Shown here piece after piece: positions 15,488-23,619 of a stretch of 37,537 bases of DNA. The translations under genes and the position numbers were made by a program. The notes under the pieces were generated by a model. The model made no database searches. It was given only the letters and a program-made list of their open reading frames with translations, and was not told the origin of the DNA. Numbering within the stretch: the first letter of the stretch is position 1; each line of letters begins with the position of its first letter. The stretch lies in contig JACQQK010000115.1 of NCBI GenBank assembly GCA_016207065.1, positions 1-37,537 of the forward strand. Reading direction: 5' to 3'. This DNA is from Nitrospinota bacterium (lineage in GTDB: Bacteria; Nitrospinota; Nitrospinia; Nitrospinales; JACRGP01).

Positions 15488-16423
15488 ATGGGAATCATTC
15501 GCGGCGGAGGAGCCGAATACGAAAAAGAGGCGCCCTCCCTTGAGGAGAAGACGGAAAGACTGGAGGGGGTCGTCCGGGAGGGGTTGAGGAAAGACCCCGC
15601 GGTCCTCGACCTGCGCGGCCGGTTCATCGCTACGGACGAGGCGTCCATACTTTCCCGTTTGGAACTGATGCGGCCGGTAAGGTCCCTGGACCTCGGCGAT
15701 AATCAGATCGGGAACGAGGCCCTGAAAATTTTGTTCGAATCTCCCGTGTTGGAACGTCTGGAGGAGCTTCGCCTCGGCGTCAACTTCATCACGGACGATG
15801 GCGCGCTCCACCTGGCGCAATCCGCCTCCCTCAGGGTGAAAAGCCTCCGGGTCCTGTCCCTGAACGACAACCGTCTTTCGGACGCTTCCATAAGCCATCT
15901 CGCGAAGTCGCCCAACCTCGGTTGTCTGGAAGCCCTTTCGCTGGGTTGGAACCAGGTCGGCAACGGCTCCGCCAAGGCCCTTGGCGAGAGCGAGGTCCTG
16001 TCCCGTCTCAAAAGACTGGACCTGGAGCGAAGCTACATCGACGACGCGGGCCTCAAGGAGTTGTTGAAAGCGAGGTTCGCGCCCCTGCTGGAGGAGTTGG
16101 ACCTCTCGTCGAATAAATTGAGCGACGAGGGCGCGAAAAGCCTGGCCGAGGCCCGGAACCTGGGCCAATTGCGGGTATTGCGCTTGACGGCCAACGCCAT
16201 CGGCGACGAAGGCGCGAAGGCGCTGGCCCAGGCGGCGTCGCTTGCGGGGCTCGACGAGCTGTATGTCGGGCGCAATTATTTTACCGGCGAGGGGGCCGAG
16301 GCCTTACGCCAGTCCAAATCCCTTTCCAACCTGCGAAAGCTTGTCCTGTACGAGGGCGCTGAAAACACGCCTGGCCGCGTCAATTATTCCAATCCGGACC
16401 TGATCCGGCCCAATCACTCATGA
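15488..16423 (+). CDS. Leucine-rich-repeat protein, RNase-inhibitor type (LRR copy 1)
   Basis: This 311-residue protein has no signal peptide. After a charged N-terminus come about nine repeats of 24-30 residues with the RNase-inhibitor-type pattern LxLxxNxIxDEGAxxLAxS, for example LRLTANAIGDEGAKALAQA. Such repeats form a curved solenoid that binds protein partners. It overlaps the next gene by 4 bases (ATGA), which implies translational coupling with the YajG-like lipoprotein. Two paralogues lie within 6 kb. The function is unknown; a cytoplasmic protein-binding role is inference. Confidence 0.8.
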   Translation: MGIIRGGGAEYEKEAPSLEEKTERLEGVVREGLRKDPAVLDLRGRFIATDEASILSRLELMRPVRSLDLGDNQIGNEALKILFESPVLERLEELRLGVNFITDDGALHLAQSASLRVKSLRVLSLNDNRLSDASISHLAKSPNLGCLEALSLGWNQVGNGSAKALGESEVLSRLKRLDLERSYIDDAGLKELLKARFAPLLEELDLSSNKLSDEGAKSLAEARNLGQLRVLRLTANAIGDEGAKALAQAASLAGLDELYVGRNYFTGEGAEALRQSKSLSNLRKLVLYEGAENTPGRVNYSNPDLIRPNHS

Positions 16424-17049
16424 GCTTGACCCCCTTGAGCGCGCCGAGGCGGACCGGTTTTTGCCGAGTAATCCGGATCGCGCAAAAACTCGTTCTCCTG
16501 CTGGTCTTGGTCGCGGCTTGCGGATGCGCCCGGCAGTTCAAGGTGACGGTGGACCCCGAGTTGTATGTCAATCCTTCCCATGTCGGTTCGGGCAAGAGCG
16601 TGGGAGTGAAAGTCGTGGACCTGCGGCCGGACAAAACGATCGGTTCCAGCGCCCGGCTGATCAACCTCAGCAAGTTCGAGATCCGTTCCGACGCCAACGT
16701 CGCCGAAACCATCAACGCGAAGGTCCGGGATGGCTTGCGGGAGTTGCAGTTCCGGCCCAAGTCTTTCCCGGAGGAAAAGGCGCGCGCGATGAGAGTCGAG
16801 ATCCTCCGGATGAAGGAATCGTTTTCCCAGAAGATGTCCCAAATCAACGAGCGGATGCAGGTGGTCCTGAGGGTTTCCTGCCGGGGTCTGGAGGGGAAAT
16901 ATGTCCGCGTCTACAAGGCCGCCAAGGATGAGAGCCACCGGGTCCTCGCGGGCAGGTTCCCGAACGAGAAACTGATCAATCTGACCCTTTCGCTGGCCAT
17001 GCAGAATATTTTCGAGGACGACAAGTTGATCGAGTGCCTGTCGCGATAA
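16420..17049 (+). CDS. YajG-like lipoprotein
   Basis: This 209-residue protein has a basic N-terminus, a hydrophobic core (LVLLLVLVAACGCA) and a lipobox, most likely VAAC. The mature part resembles YajG/LPP-type lipoproteins in layout: a VxVxVVDLRPDKTIGSS strand, an N-terminal repeat-free alpha/beta domain and a region where homologues bind or line the outer membrane. The start ATG lies inside the 3' end of the LRR gene. Family assignment rests on pattern only. Confidence 0.6.
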   Translation: MSLTPLSAPRRTGFCRVIRIAQKLVLLLVLVAACGCARQFKVTVDPELYVNPSHVGSGKSVGVKVVDLRPDKTIGSSARLINLSKFEIRSDANVAETINAKVRDGLRELQFRPKSFPEEKARAMRVEILRMKESFSQKMSQINERMQVVLRVSCRGLEGKYVRVYKAAKDESHRVLAGRFPNEKLINLTLSLAMQNIFEDDKLIECLSR

Positions 17050-17116
17050 CGGTTTTCCGGGGGGCGGGTTCCCGGACAAAGAAGGTCCGGGAAACGGCGA
17101 GGGACCGGTCCTTGCT

Positions 17117-17302
17117 TTACTTTTTCTTTTTCAGGGTATTCAGGTATTTTTTCAATTCCTCGGGGGAATACCTTTCTTCCAGCGCCTTGCGCGTGCCCGC
17201 GGACAGTTCGTCGAGAGGATCTTTGGGCCGCGCCTCGTCTGTTTTAGTCGATTTGGGTTTTGAAGGTTTGGCGGATGGCTTGCCCTTTGGAGCGCTGGTC
17301 AT
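17117..17302 (-). CDS. Small lysine-rich hypothetical protein
   Basis: This 61-residue protein has a low-complexity Lys/Pro/Ser N-terminal half and a helical end (ELSAGTRKALEERYSPEELKKYLNTLKKKK). A GGAG site lies about 11 bases before the ATG. It sits alone in an AT-richer interval between the YajG-like gene and the receiver-phosphatase gene. No family is recognised and it could be a chance ORF. Confidence 0.4.
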   Translation of the reverse strand: MTSAPKGKPSAKPSKPKSTKTDEARPKDPLDELSAGTRKALEERYSPEELKKYLNTLKKKK

Positions 17303-17498
17303 GATAAACGGTTTCTCCGATAAGAGGCTTCCGAGCTTTTATAGAATGAAGGGTATCACATTTTGAGCTATTTTGAGAAAATTCCTCCGGCTTTAAGAGG
17401 CGATTTTTCAAAAGAATTGATGGTTTTTCGCGTTTCTCGTTAAATTTCAAACGCGTCCGTCATGATTCGTTATCTTGCGGGATATTTCCGGTTCCGCC

Positions 17499-18671
17499 AT
17501 GCATTTGAAAAGTAAAAAGAGCGCCAATTCCATTACCGAGAGACCCACCATTCTTGTCGTCGACGATTCGCAGGTCGTTGTCCGCCTGATCCGGGAAATC
17601 TTGAAGCGGGATTTCGATGTCCTTGCGGCGGGCAACGGCCTTGAGGCCGTGCAAGCGTTCCGGGAGAAAAAGCCGGACATGGTCCTCCTGGACGTGGAGA
17701 TGCCGGTGATGGACGGTTACGAAGCCTGCCGGCGTATCAAGGGGATGCGCGGCGCCGCCTTCACGCCCATCATTTTCATAACCGGCAAGAGCGACCTGAA
17801 AAGCATCAAGGAGGGGCTCGACAGCGGCGCGGAGGATTATTTGACCAAGCCGTTTCAGCCGGAGGAGTTGCTGGCGCGGGTCAACGCCGGCCTGCGCACC
17901 CGGCGTCTCTACAACCAGCTGGCGGAGGCCAACGCGCAGATCGAGCGGGAGCGGGACATCATCGCCAACATCCAAAGGAGCCTGCTGAGTCAGAGCCCGC
18001 CGGACATTCCCGGCTTCCGGTTTTTCTCGGATTACCAGCCGTCCTCCAAGGCGGGCGGCGACTATTACGATTTCATCCGGATCGACGACGAGCGTCTCGG
18101 CGCGCTGGTGGCCGACGTCTCGGGCCACGGCACCCCGGCCGCCGTCATCATGGCGATGATGCGGATCGTGTTGAGGTCTCACCTGTCGAAGGTCCAATCC
18201 CCGCGGGAGGTTTTGGAGCGGTTGAACGCCATCCTGTGCGAAAACGTGAAGACCGGGGATTTCATCACCGCCTTTTACGGCGTCATCCATCTCCCGACCC
18301 GCCGGATGACTTACGCCTCGGCGGGCCATCATCCCTGCTATCTTTTCGACTGTAATACGGGGGAGGTCCTGGATTTATGGGTGGACAAGGGGTTTCCGCT
18401 CATGATCCGGCCGGAGAATCCGATCGGCGAAGCGGAGGTTTGCCTCCCTCTCAACAGCAAGCTGGTCCTCTACACGGACGGGATCACCGAAGCCCGGGAC
18501 CCGCGCGGAGAGTTTTTCGGCGTCCCCCGGTTCCTCGAGACCATCAAGGAGCAGGGCAGGACCTTGGACGCCCAAAAACTGGGCAAGCGATTGATGGAGG
18601 TCGTCGGCGACTTCACCCGCGGAGCGGGTTTTATCGACGATTACACCCTGGTGATCGTCGACGTGGAATGA
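17499..18671 (+). CDS. Response regulator with SpoIIE/PP2C serine phosphatase output (RsbU-type)
   Basis: The 390-residue protein starts with a receiver domain: TILVVDDSQ with the acidic pocket, MVLLDVEMPVMDG with the phospho-accepting Asp, the ITG threonine region and the YLTKPF lysine. A short coiled linker (NQLAEANAQIERERDIIANIQRS) leads to a SpoIIE-type PP2C domain with the metal-binding motifs GGDYYDF, ADVSGHG, YTDGITEA and a final GFIDDYT. Such proteins dephosphorylate anti-sigma-factor antagonists. No STAS or kinase partner is visible nearby. I prefer ATG 17499 over the track's TTG 17475. Confidence 0.93.
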   Translation: MHLKSKKSANSITERPTILVVDDSQVVVRLIREILKRDFDVLAAGNGLEAVQAFREKKPDMVLLDVEMPVMDGYEACRRIKGMRGAAFTPIIFITGKSDLKSIKEGLDSGAEDYLTKPFQPEELLARVNAGLRTRRLYNQLAEANAQIERERDIIANIQRSLLSQSPPDIPGFRFFSDYQPSSKAGGDYYDFIRIDDERLGALVADVSGHGTPAAVIMAMMRIVLRSHLSKVQSPREVLERLNAILCENVKTGDFITAFYGVIHLPTRRMTYASAGHHPCYLFDCNTGEVLDLWVDKGFPLMIRPENPIGEAEVCLPLNSKLVLYTDGITEARDPRGEFFGVPRFLETIKEQGRTLDAQKLGKRLMEVVGDFTRGAGFIDDYTLVIVDVE

Positions 18672-18707
18672 CCGCGATACAATAAGGGCAAGCGGAGCCC
18701 GGCGGGG

Positions 18708-19370
18708 TCAAAAGATTTTCAGCGTTTGCAGGCGGGTCAATTTCGGAGAGTTTTTAAGGGCCGCCCGGGCTTCCTCGGACTTGATCCGGTTGCCCCCCAG
18801 GTGCAGATAGGTCAGGTTGCGCAGGGTATCGGAATTGGCGATGGCCATGGCCCCTTCGTCTCCCACCCGGTTGTCCACCAGGTTCAGGGACGTCACTTTG
18901 GCGAAGACCGGCGAATCGGCGAGCGCCTTGGCGCCCTCGGCGGTAATGCCGTTGCACTCCAGGTTCAGGATTTCGACGTTGGAGAAAATCCGCGCTTGCG
19001 ACAGGATTTTGACCCCTTCGTCGCCCAGGTTGTTGGAACCGAGGTGCAGATAAACGATCTGGGTGAGGATGGAGGATTCCGAAAGGCGCCTCGCCCCTTC
19101 GGGGCCGAGATCGTTGTGGGTCACGATCAGGGAGGAGATGGTCTTCAGGGCCGAAAAGCCGGCCAGCAGTTTCCCGAGTTCCCTGCCATGTTCTTCTCCC
19201 AGAGTTTGGCCGGTTTTGGAGAAGGCGTATCTGTCCTGGATTTTAAGGACGGTCTTGTCCTTGATGCATTCGACGATGGTCTTTTCCGCGGGCGATAACT
19301 CGGCTTTGCCGTCGCCATATTGTTCGCCGTCGTTGATCAGTTCTTCCCAGTTTTTAATCGGTTTCCGCAT
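18708..19370 (-). CDS. Leucine-rich-repeat protein, RNase-inhibitor type (LRR copy 2)
   Basis: This 220-residue protein lacks a signal peptide. After a helical N-terminal part (about 70 residues) come five or so repeats such as LHLGSNNLGDEGVKILSQA and LNLVDNRVGDEGAMAIANS, the same pattern as the LRR proteins at 15488 and 20629. The gene starts 3 bases after the Hcp-like gene, so the two are an operon: a cytoplasmic repeat protein paired with an exported one. It converges on the receiver-phosphatase gene. Confidence 0.8.
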   Translation of the reverse strand: MRKPIKNWEELINDGEQYGDGKAELSPAEKTIVECIKDKTVLKIQDRYAFSKTGQTLGEEHGRELGKLLAGFSALKTISSLIVTHNDLGPEGARRLSESSILTQIVYLHLGSNNLGDEGVKILSQARIFSNVEILNLECNGITAEGAKALADSPVFAKVTSLNLVDNRVGDEGAMAIANSDTLRNLTYLHLGGNRIKSEEARAALKNSPKLTRLQTLKIF

Positions 19371-19373
19371 GCT

Positions 19374-19835
19374 TTATTTTTCGAATTTTTTCATATTGTT
19401 GCAAGCGATCTTGTTGCCGTACTCGCAGGCGATCTTGAAATATTCCGTGGCCTTCTTGGACCGGCCTTCCCGGTATTTCAAGGCGCCCAGCTCAAAACAG
19501 CCCTTGTCGTGGTGTTCGTTGCAGGCCGTCTCGAAAAGCTCCGCCGCCTTTTTCCATTCCGGGCTGTTTTGGGTCCCTTTGACTTCGGTCAAAATTCCCG
19601 CATGGACGCAACTTGTCATGTGCTTCAGTTCGCACCCCTGAAGGAAATATTCTAACGCGGTTTTGTTGTCCATTTCCACTACGCGATATTTTTCGCCCAA
19701 TTCAAAGCATGCGTCGGCGGTCTTTTTTTCCTGGCACGAGGATTTTAATTGTTCCGTATCCATTACTTGGGAAAACCCGGGGACGGACCACAAGAGCGTA
19801 ACCACGGCCAAAACGGCGCTAATTGAAGTTTTCAC
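19374..19835 (-). CDS. Secreted Sel1-like, cysteine-rich repeat protein (Hcp type)
   Basis: This 153-residue protein starts with GTG, preceded by AAAGGG at good spacing. A signal peptide (up to about GFSQ) is followed by Sel1-like helical repeats in which Cys pairs recur (ADACFELGEKY, GCELKHMTSCVHAG, KGCFELGALKYREG, ACEYGNKIAC). That pattern is seen in Helicobacter Hcp proteins, where each repeat is locked by a disulfide. It is probably periplasmic and partner-binding. It is co-transcribed with the downstream LRR gene. Confidence 0.8.
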   Translation of the reverse strand: MKTSISAVLAVVTLLWSVPGFSQVMDTEQLKSSCQEKKTADACFELGEKYRVVEMDNKTALEYFLQGCELKHMTSCVHAGILTEVKGTQNSPEWKKAAELFETACNEHHDKGCFELGALKYREGRSKKATEYFKIACEYGNKIACNNMKKFEK

Positions 19836-19882
19836 GGTTCTACCCTTTCCTAGGTTTTGAGTTATTAAGAAAGTCCGCGGGG

Positions 19883-19891
19883 ATTATATCA
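19883..19891 (-). promoter_or_regulatory. Extended -10 promoter element of the Hcp-like/LRR operon
   Basis: On the minus strand TGA followed by a perfect TATAAT forms an extended -10 element about 50 bases before the GTG start. No good -35 box is visible, as is usual for extended -10 promoters. Confidence 0.5.
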
Positions 19892-20105
19892 CAAGTGGCG
19901 CTCCGGCCGGGCATATTCAAGGGATACCCCCGGGTCCGGAAGGCGAGGGCCGCCGAGACGGATTCATTTGCATCGGACCGCGAAATATTCTAACCTTTTC
20001 GAGACGGGGGTCATGCCCCCGCTTCGCGGCGTTCCGGGTTTTTTTACCGTAGCGTCCGTTCGAGGCGCGGGCGCCCGGTTCCGCTGAAATGGCGAAAGTC
20101 TTTCC

Positions 20106-20627
20106 ATGAATATCGTGTTGCTGGGGTACCGGGGGACCGGGAAAAGCTCCGTGGCCAGGTTTCTGGCCAAAAACCTAAAACGAAAACTTTTCTGCATCGA
20201 CGAATTGATCGTCGAATCGGCGGGCATGCCTGTCCCCCAAATCGTTGGCGAATTGGGCTGGCCCGGGTTTCGCGAAATCGAACGCCGCGTCGTGGAGGAA
20301 GTCTCCGGCCGGGAGAACGACGCGATCATCGATTGCGGCGGCGGCGTGGTTTTGGACGACCGCAATGTCCGCAACCTGCGGAAAAACGGGAAAACGGTGT
20401 TGCTGACCGCCAGTTTTGAGGCCATCCTCAAAAGAATTCATCGCGATCCCAACCGTCCTCCTCTCAAGGAAGGCCTGTCCTTCGAGGAGGAGCAGAGGCA
20501 GATCATCGAGGAGCGGGCGGACAAATACCGCGCCGCGGCGGACATGCTCGTCGATACCACCCGCGGAAAGCCCGGGGAGACGGCCATGTACATCATACGG
20601 CGCTTTAAGGAAATGGCCTGGATCTGA
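20106..20627 (+). CDS. aroK: Shikimate kinase
   Basis: This 173-residue P-loop kinase phosphorylates shikimate in aromatic amino acid synthesis. The Walker A motif is GYRGTGKSS. Shikimate-binding residues appear in FCIDELIV, GWPGFREIE and CGGGVV, and the lid region RPPLKEG is present. No other shikimate-pathway gene is nearby. The next gene, an LRR protein, starts one base after its stop codon, an unusual pairing that implies shared expression. Confidence 0.95.
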   Translation: MNIVLLGYRGTGKSSVARFLAKNLKRKLFCIDELIVESAGMPVPQIVGELGWPGFREIERRVVEEVSGRENDAIIDCGGGVVLDDRNVRNLRKNGKTVLLTASFEAILKRIHRDPNRPPLKEGLSFEEEQRQIIEERADKYRAAADMLVDTTRGKPGETAMYIIRRFKEMAWI

Positions 20628-20628
20628 T

Positions 20629-21429
20629 ATGGAAAGCCCCCTCTTCGAGAGCCTGGTCCGCAACAGCATGTCGCTCGTGTCCGAGGAGGGGGACGGCTCT
20701 CCCATGTCCGTCAACGAAACGGAAACCTTTTCCCTGGCGGAGACCGGCGACGAGCCCAGGTTCAAGCTGGAATTGAACGGCAAGGAAGTGGTCCGCGAGG
20801 AATTGCTGGACCTCGCGGATTATCCGCGACTGCGCAAGGTCAAGGTCCTGGAGTTGGATGGCAACGAGTTCGGCGACGAGGGGGTGGAAATCCTTTCCGG
20901 GGCGGAAGCGCTCTCCAACCTGGTTTCTCTTTCCCTGTCAAGCAACAAGCTGACCGACCGCGCGGTCCGGGCGCTGGCCAATTCCCCGTTCCTCAAGAGG
21001 CTCCGGCGGCTCTACCTCCAACGCAACTTCATTGGGCCGGCGGGCGCGGAGGCCCTGGCAACCTCGGAAACCCTCTCCGGTCTTGAGGTCCTGTATCTCA
21101 AGGCCAATCCCTTGGGGCCGGACGGGATTGCGGCCCTGGCCCGTTCCCGCTCGCTCCGCGACCTGCGGGAACTTTATCTGCAGAGGACGCGCCTGGGTTA
21201 CGAGGGACTTGCCGCGCTGGCGGGCTCGCCAATCCTGTCGAGCGTGCGGGTCCTGTCGCTTTCTCACAACGGGCTCGACGACCGCGCCGCGGACGCCCTC
21301 GCCGGTTCCGGGACTTTGGCGAATCTCGCCAATCTGGACCTTTACGGAAACAAGATCGGCGAAACGGGGCTCCGCAAGATCCGCGAATCCTCCAACTTGA
21401 AAAACCTGCGGGTCGTGCAGGCGGAATAA
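20629..21429 (+). CDS. Leucine-rich-repeat protein, RNase-inhibitor type (LRR copy 3)
   Basis: This 266-residue protein has an acidic, non-repeat N-terminus of about 60 residues, then about eight LRRs with a shared pattern (LSLSSNKLTDRAVRALANS, LYLQRNFIGPAGAEALATS, LDLYGNKIGETGLRKIRES). There is no signal peptide. ATG 20629 follows the aroK stop by one base; the track's longer frame runs inside aroK and is wrong. It is a paralogue of the LRR proteins at 15488 and 18708. Function unknown. Confidence 0.8.
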   Translation: MESPLFESLVRNSMSLVSEEGDGSPMSVNETETFSLAETGDEPRFKLELNGKEVVREELLDLADYPRLRKVKVLELDGNEFGDEGVEILSGAEALSNLVSLSLSSNKLTDRAVRALANSPFLKRLRRLYLQRNFIGPAGAEALATSETLSGLEVLYLKANPLGPDGIAALARSRSLRDLRELYLQRTRLGYEGLAALAGSPILSSVRVLSLSHNGLDDRAADALAGSGTLANLANLDLYGNKIGETGLRKIRESSNLKNLRVVQAE

Positions 21430-21446
21430 ATCCGGGAGACCGACGC

Positions 21447-22079
21447 ATGCCGACATCCCATCTCCCCTCGCAACGGATTCTGCTGGAACATTTCGAGAAA
21501 CGCGACCCCGCGATGGCCCGGATCGTCAGGGAGTTCGGGCCCTTGCGGTTGACGCGCAACAAAAGATATTTTTACGTCCTGTGCAAGGCCATCATCGCCC
21601 AGCAGATTTCCACCCGCGCCGCCGATTCCATAACGGCCCGCTTCGCGGCGTTGTTCGACGGCAAATCTCCGACGCCGGAACGCGTGTTTCCCCTGCCGGA
21701 CGACGCGTTGCGCGCCAGCGGCCTCTCGCGTCAGAAGGCGGCTTACTTGAAGGATTTAAGCCGGAAATTCATGGACGGGAGCATCCGGCCCCACCGTTTG
21801 CCTTATTTGACCAATGAAGAGGTCGTTGACCGGTTGACGGCCGTGCACGGCATCGGGCGGTGGACGGCGGAAATGTTCTTGATTTTTTCCCTGAACCGGC
21901 TGGACGTCCTGCCCGTGGGGGACCTGGGCCTGCGGACGGCGCTCAAAAACATTTACCGGATGAGGACGCTTCCGTCTCCGAAAAGGATCCGTGCCATGGG
22001 GGAAAAATGGCGTCCCTACCAGACCGTCGCCACTTGGTATGCCTGGAGGACGCTGGACGGCGCCATCATCGCATATTGA
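21447..22079 (+). CDS. DNA-3-methyladenine glycosylase, AlkA-like (HhH-GPD family)
   Basis: This 210-residue helix-hairpin-helix glycosylase should excise alkylated bases. The N-terminal helices contain the family's AIIAQQISTRAA segment. The HhH-GPD core is seen as LTAVHGIGRWTAEMFLIF, followed by LPVGDLGLRTAL, where the Asp is the expected catalytic residue. There is no iron-sulfur Cys cluster, as in AlkA rather than Nth. It lacks the Ada-like N-terminal domain of E. coli AlkA and is close in length to bacterial MpgII/AlkA short forms. Confidence 0.9.
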   Translation: MPTSHLPSQRILLEHFEKRDPAMARIVREFGPLRLTRNKRYFYVLCKAIIAQQISTRAADSITARFAALFDGKSPTPERVFPLPDDALRASGLSRQKAAYLKDLSRKFMDGSIRPHRLPYLTNEEVVDRLTAVHGIGRWTAEMFLIFSLNRLDVLPVGDLGLRTALKNIYRMRTLPSPKRIRAMGEKWRPYQTVATWYAWRTLDGAIIAY

Positions 22080-22099
22080 ACGAACGGAGGAGGTCCGCC

Positions 22100-22732
22100 A
22101 TGAACTTCATAGACGAAAGGATCGAGCGGTACGCTTACGACCATACCCAGGGCGAGGGAGAACTGTTGTCGCGTCTGGCGGAGGAGACGCATCAAACGCT
22201 CGAGTTGCCGGTCATGCTGACGGGCCGGGTCGAAGGCCGGTTCCTGAAACTGCTGGCGCAGATCCTCGGCGCGCGGCGCATCCTGGAGATCGGGACGTTC
22301 AGCGGGTACAGCGCGTTGTCCATGGCGGAGGCGCTCCCGGAGGACGGCGTCCTGGTCACCTGCGAGATCGACCCGCCCGCCATCGAATTCGCGCGCCGTT
22401 ATTTCGCCCGGAGCCCGCACGGGAAAAAGGTCGTCCTGCGCGAAGGCCCGGCGCTGGAGACCCTCCGGTCGCTGGAGGGGCCTTTCGACATGGCGTTCAT
22501 CGACGCCGACAAGGAGAATTATCCCCTGTACTACGAAGCGGTCCTGTCCCTCCTGCGCCCGGGCGGACTGATCGTGGCCGACAACGTGTTGTGGAGCGGC
22601 AGGGTCCTGGATCCCGTCGATTCCCACGACAAGGCCATCAACCGGTTCAACCGGATCGTCGCGTCCGACGGCCGCGTCGAGTCCGTGATGCTGACCGTGC
22701 GCGACGGAATCTATTGTATCCGCAAGAAATGA
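22100..22732 (+). CDS. O-methyltransferase, CCoAMT-like family 3
   Basis: This 210-residue class I SAM methyltransferase shows motif I as ILEIGTFSGYSALSMA, an acidic strand end (VTCEIDPP), the metal-binding FIDADKENY and VADNVLWSGRV. These are typical of divalent-cation-dependent catechol-type O-methyltransferases. The small-molecule substrate cannot be told from sequence. ATG 22100 has GGAGGAGG upstream; the track's extra 80 residues overlap the glycosylase gene. Confidence 0.92.
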   Translation: MNFIDERIERYAYDHTQGEGELLSRLAEETHQTLELPVMLTGRVEGRFLKLLAQILGARRILEIGTFSGYSALSMAEALPEDGVLVTCEIDPPAIEFARRYFARSPHGKKVVLREGPALETLRSLEGPFDMAFIDADKENYPLYYEAVLSLLRPGGLIVADNVLWSGRVLDPVDSHDKAINRFNRIVASDGRVESVMLTVRDGIYCIRKK

Positions 22733-22848
22733 CCCGCGCCGCGCTCCGATAGCCGTTGCCGGACGGCAGGAATTTATGTTAGGTTACGCCGGATAACGCG
22801 CCCGGTCGCGGAAGAGTTTCAGTAAATTACTCCCCGCGGAGAATAACA

Positions 22849-22882
22849 GGAATCCCCCCGGCCCCCTTTGCAAGGGGGCGAG
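22849..22882. repeat. Family B repeat, copy 4
   Basis: AATCCCCCCGG and GCCCCCTTTGCAAGGGGGC, ending 5 bases before the start codon of the duplicated DUF4254-like gene, where its G-run could act as a ribosome binding site. Confidence 0.65.
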
Positions 22883-22887
22883 AGCAT

Positions 22888-23478
22888 ATGGCGGAAACAT
22901 TAGGCAGTCTGGTCGATAAACTATCCATCAAAAACCTGCGCCTTTGGCACCTCGACGAACTCATCGAGCAAAAAGGCGATGCCGACCCCGAGGCGCCGCA
23001 CTTGCGGGCGAAGAGGGACTTGGTCGCCAGACAGCAGAAGGACCTGGCAAACGAAATCGACGCGTTTTTGGCCGCCGCGTTCGCGGGCAGAGTCAAGATA
23101 CGCGACGAAAAGGTCAAGTTGTATTTGAACCGCGACGCGAAACCCGCCGGCCGGATCGGCGCCCTGGGCGAAGCGATCGGCGAACTGGCGCTACGCAATA
23201 TCCGCCTGTGGCATTTGGAAGACGAGGTACGAAGGCCCGACCTTGAGGACAAACAGATCGTCGCCGTCAAGCGGCGGATCGACGCGACGAACCAGGAACG
23301 CAACGACCTCATCGACAAAGTCGACGAAATCCTGGAAAAGCAGGTCGAGGCGAGAAAAGACGGAATCTCGCGGACCGGTAAGAAAACCCCCGCGCGCAGG
23401 GCCCCACGAAGCCAGCCCCGCCGGAAAACCCAACCCCCCGCCCGGCAAAAGCGCAAGAAACGCGCGCCCAGTAGATAA
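22888..23478 (+). CDS. Tandem-duplicated DUF4254-like protein with a basic tail
   Basis: This 196-residue protein contains two similar halves. SIKNLRLWHLDELIE in the first aligns with ALRNIRLWHLEDEVR in the second, and each is followed by a charged helix (RAKRDLVARQQKDL / AVKRRIDATNQERNDL) and DEILE-like end. The LWHLEDE motif recalls DUF4254; that assignment is tentative. The last 40 residues are Lys/Arg/Pro-rich and may bind nucleic acid or an acidic polymer. Its start codon follows a family B repeat directly, whose G-run may serve as the ribosome binding site. Confidence 0.6.
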   Translation: MAETLGSLVDKLSIKNLRLWHLDELIEQKGDADPEAPHLRAKRDLVARQQKDLANEIDAFLAAAFAGRVKIRDEKVKLYLNRDAKPAGRIGALGEAIGELALRNIRLWHLEDEVRRPDLEDKQIVAVKRRIDATNQERNDLIDKVDEILEKQVEARKDGISRTGKKTPARRAPRSQPRRKTQPPARQKRKKRAPSR

Positions 23479-23600
23479 GGAGAACTTTGCACAAATCCGG
23501 TTTTCCTTCTTCTTGCCGGGAGCCCCGCCTGGGGCGACAGGAGGGGGGAAAGCATCATGTAAACACCTCACCCTTCGATTGTTTTTCTGGCGATCCTATT

Positions 23601-23619
23601 TATCTTATATTATAAGATA
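23601..23619. promoter_or_regulatory. Perfect palindrome over the toxin start codon (candidate TA operator)
   Basis: TATCTTATA, one central base, then TATAAGATA form a perfect 9-base inverted repeat. It ends on the A of the toxin ATG at 23619. Toxin-antitoxin operons are usually repressed by their antitoxin at such palindromes near the promoter. Its position leaves no room for a normal Shine-Dalgarno. Confidence 0.55.

Noticed and set aside
17303-17325. CCGATAA near the 17117-17302 gene as a second sigma-28 site
   Set aside because: Only part of the -10 box is present and no TAAA box lies at the required distance on either strand.
20003-20020. GGGGGTCATGCCCCC hairpin upstream of aroK
   Set aside because: Short stem with no T-run or known context; not enough to call a regulatory element.
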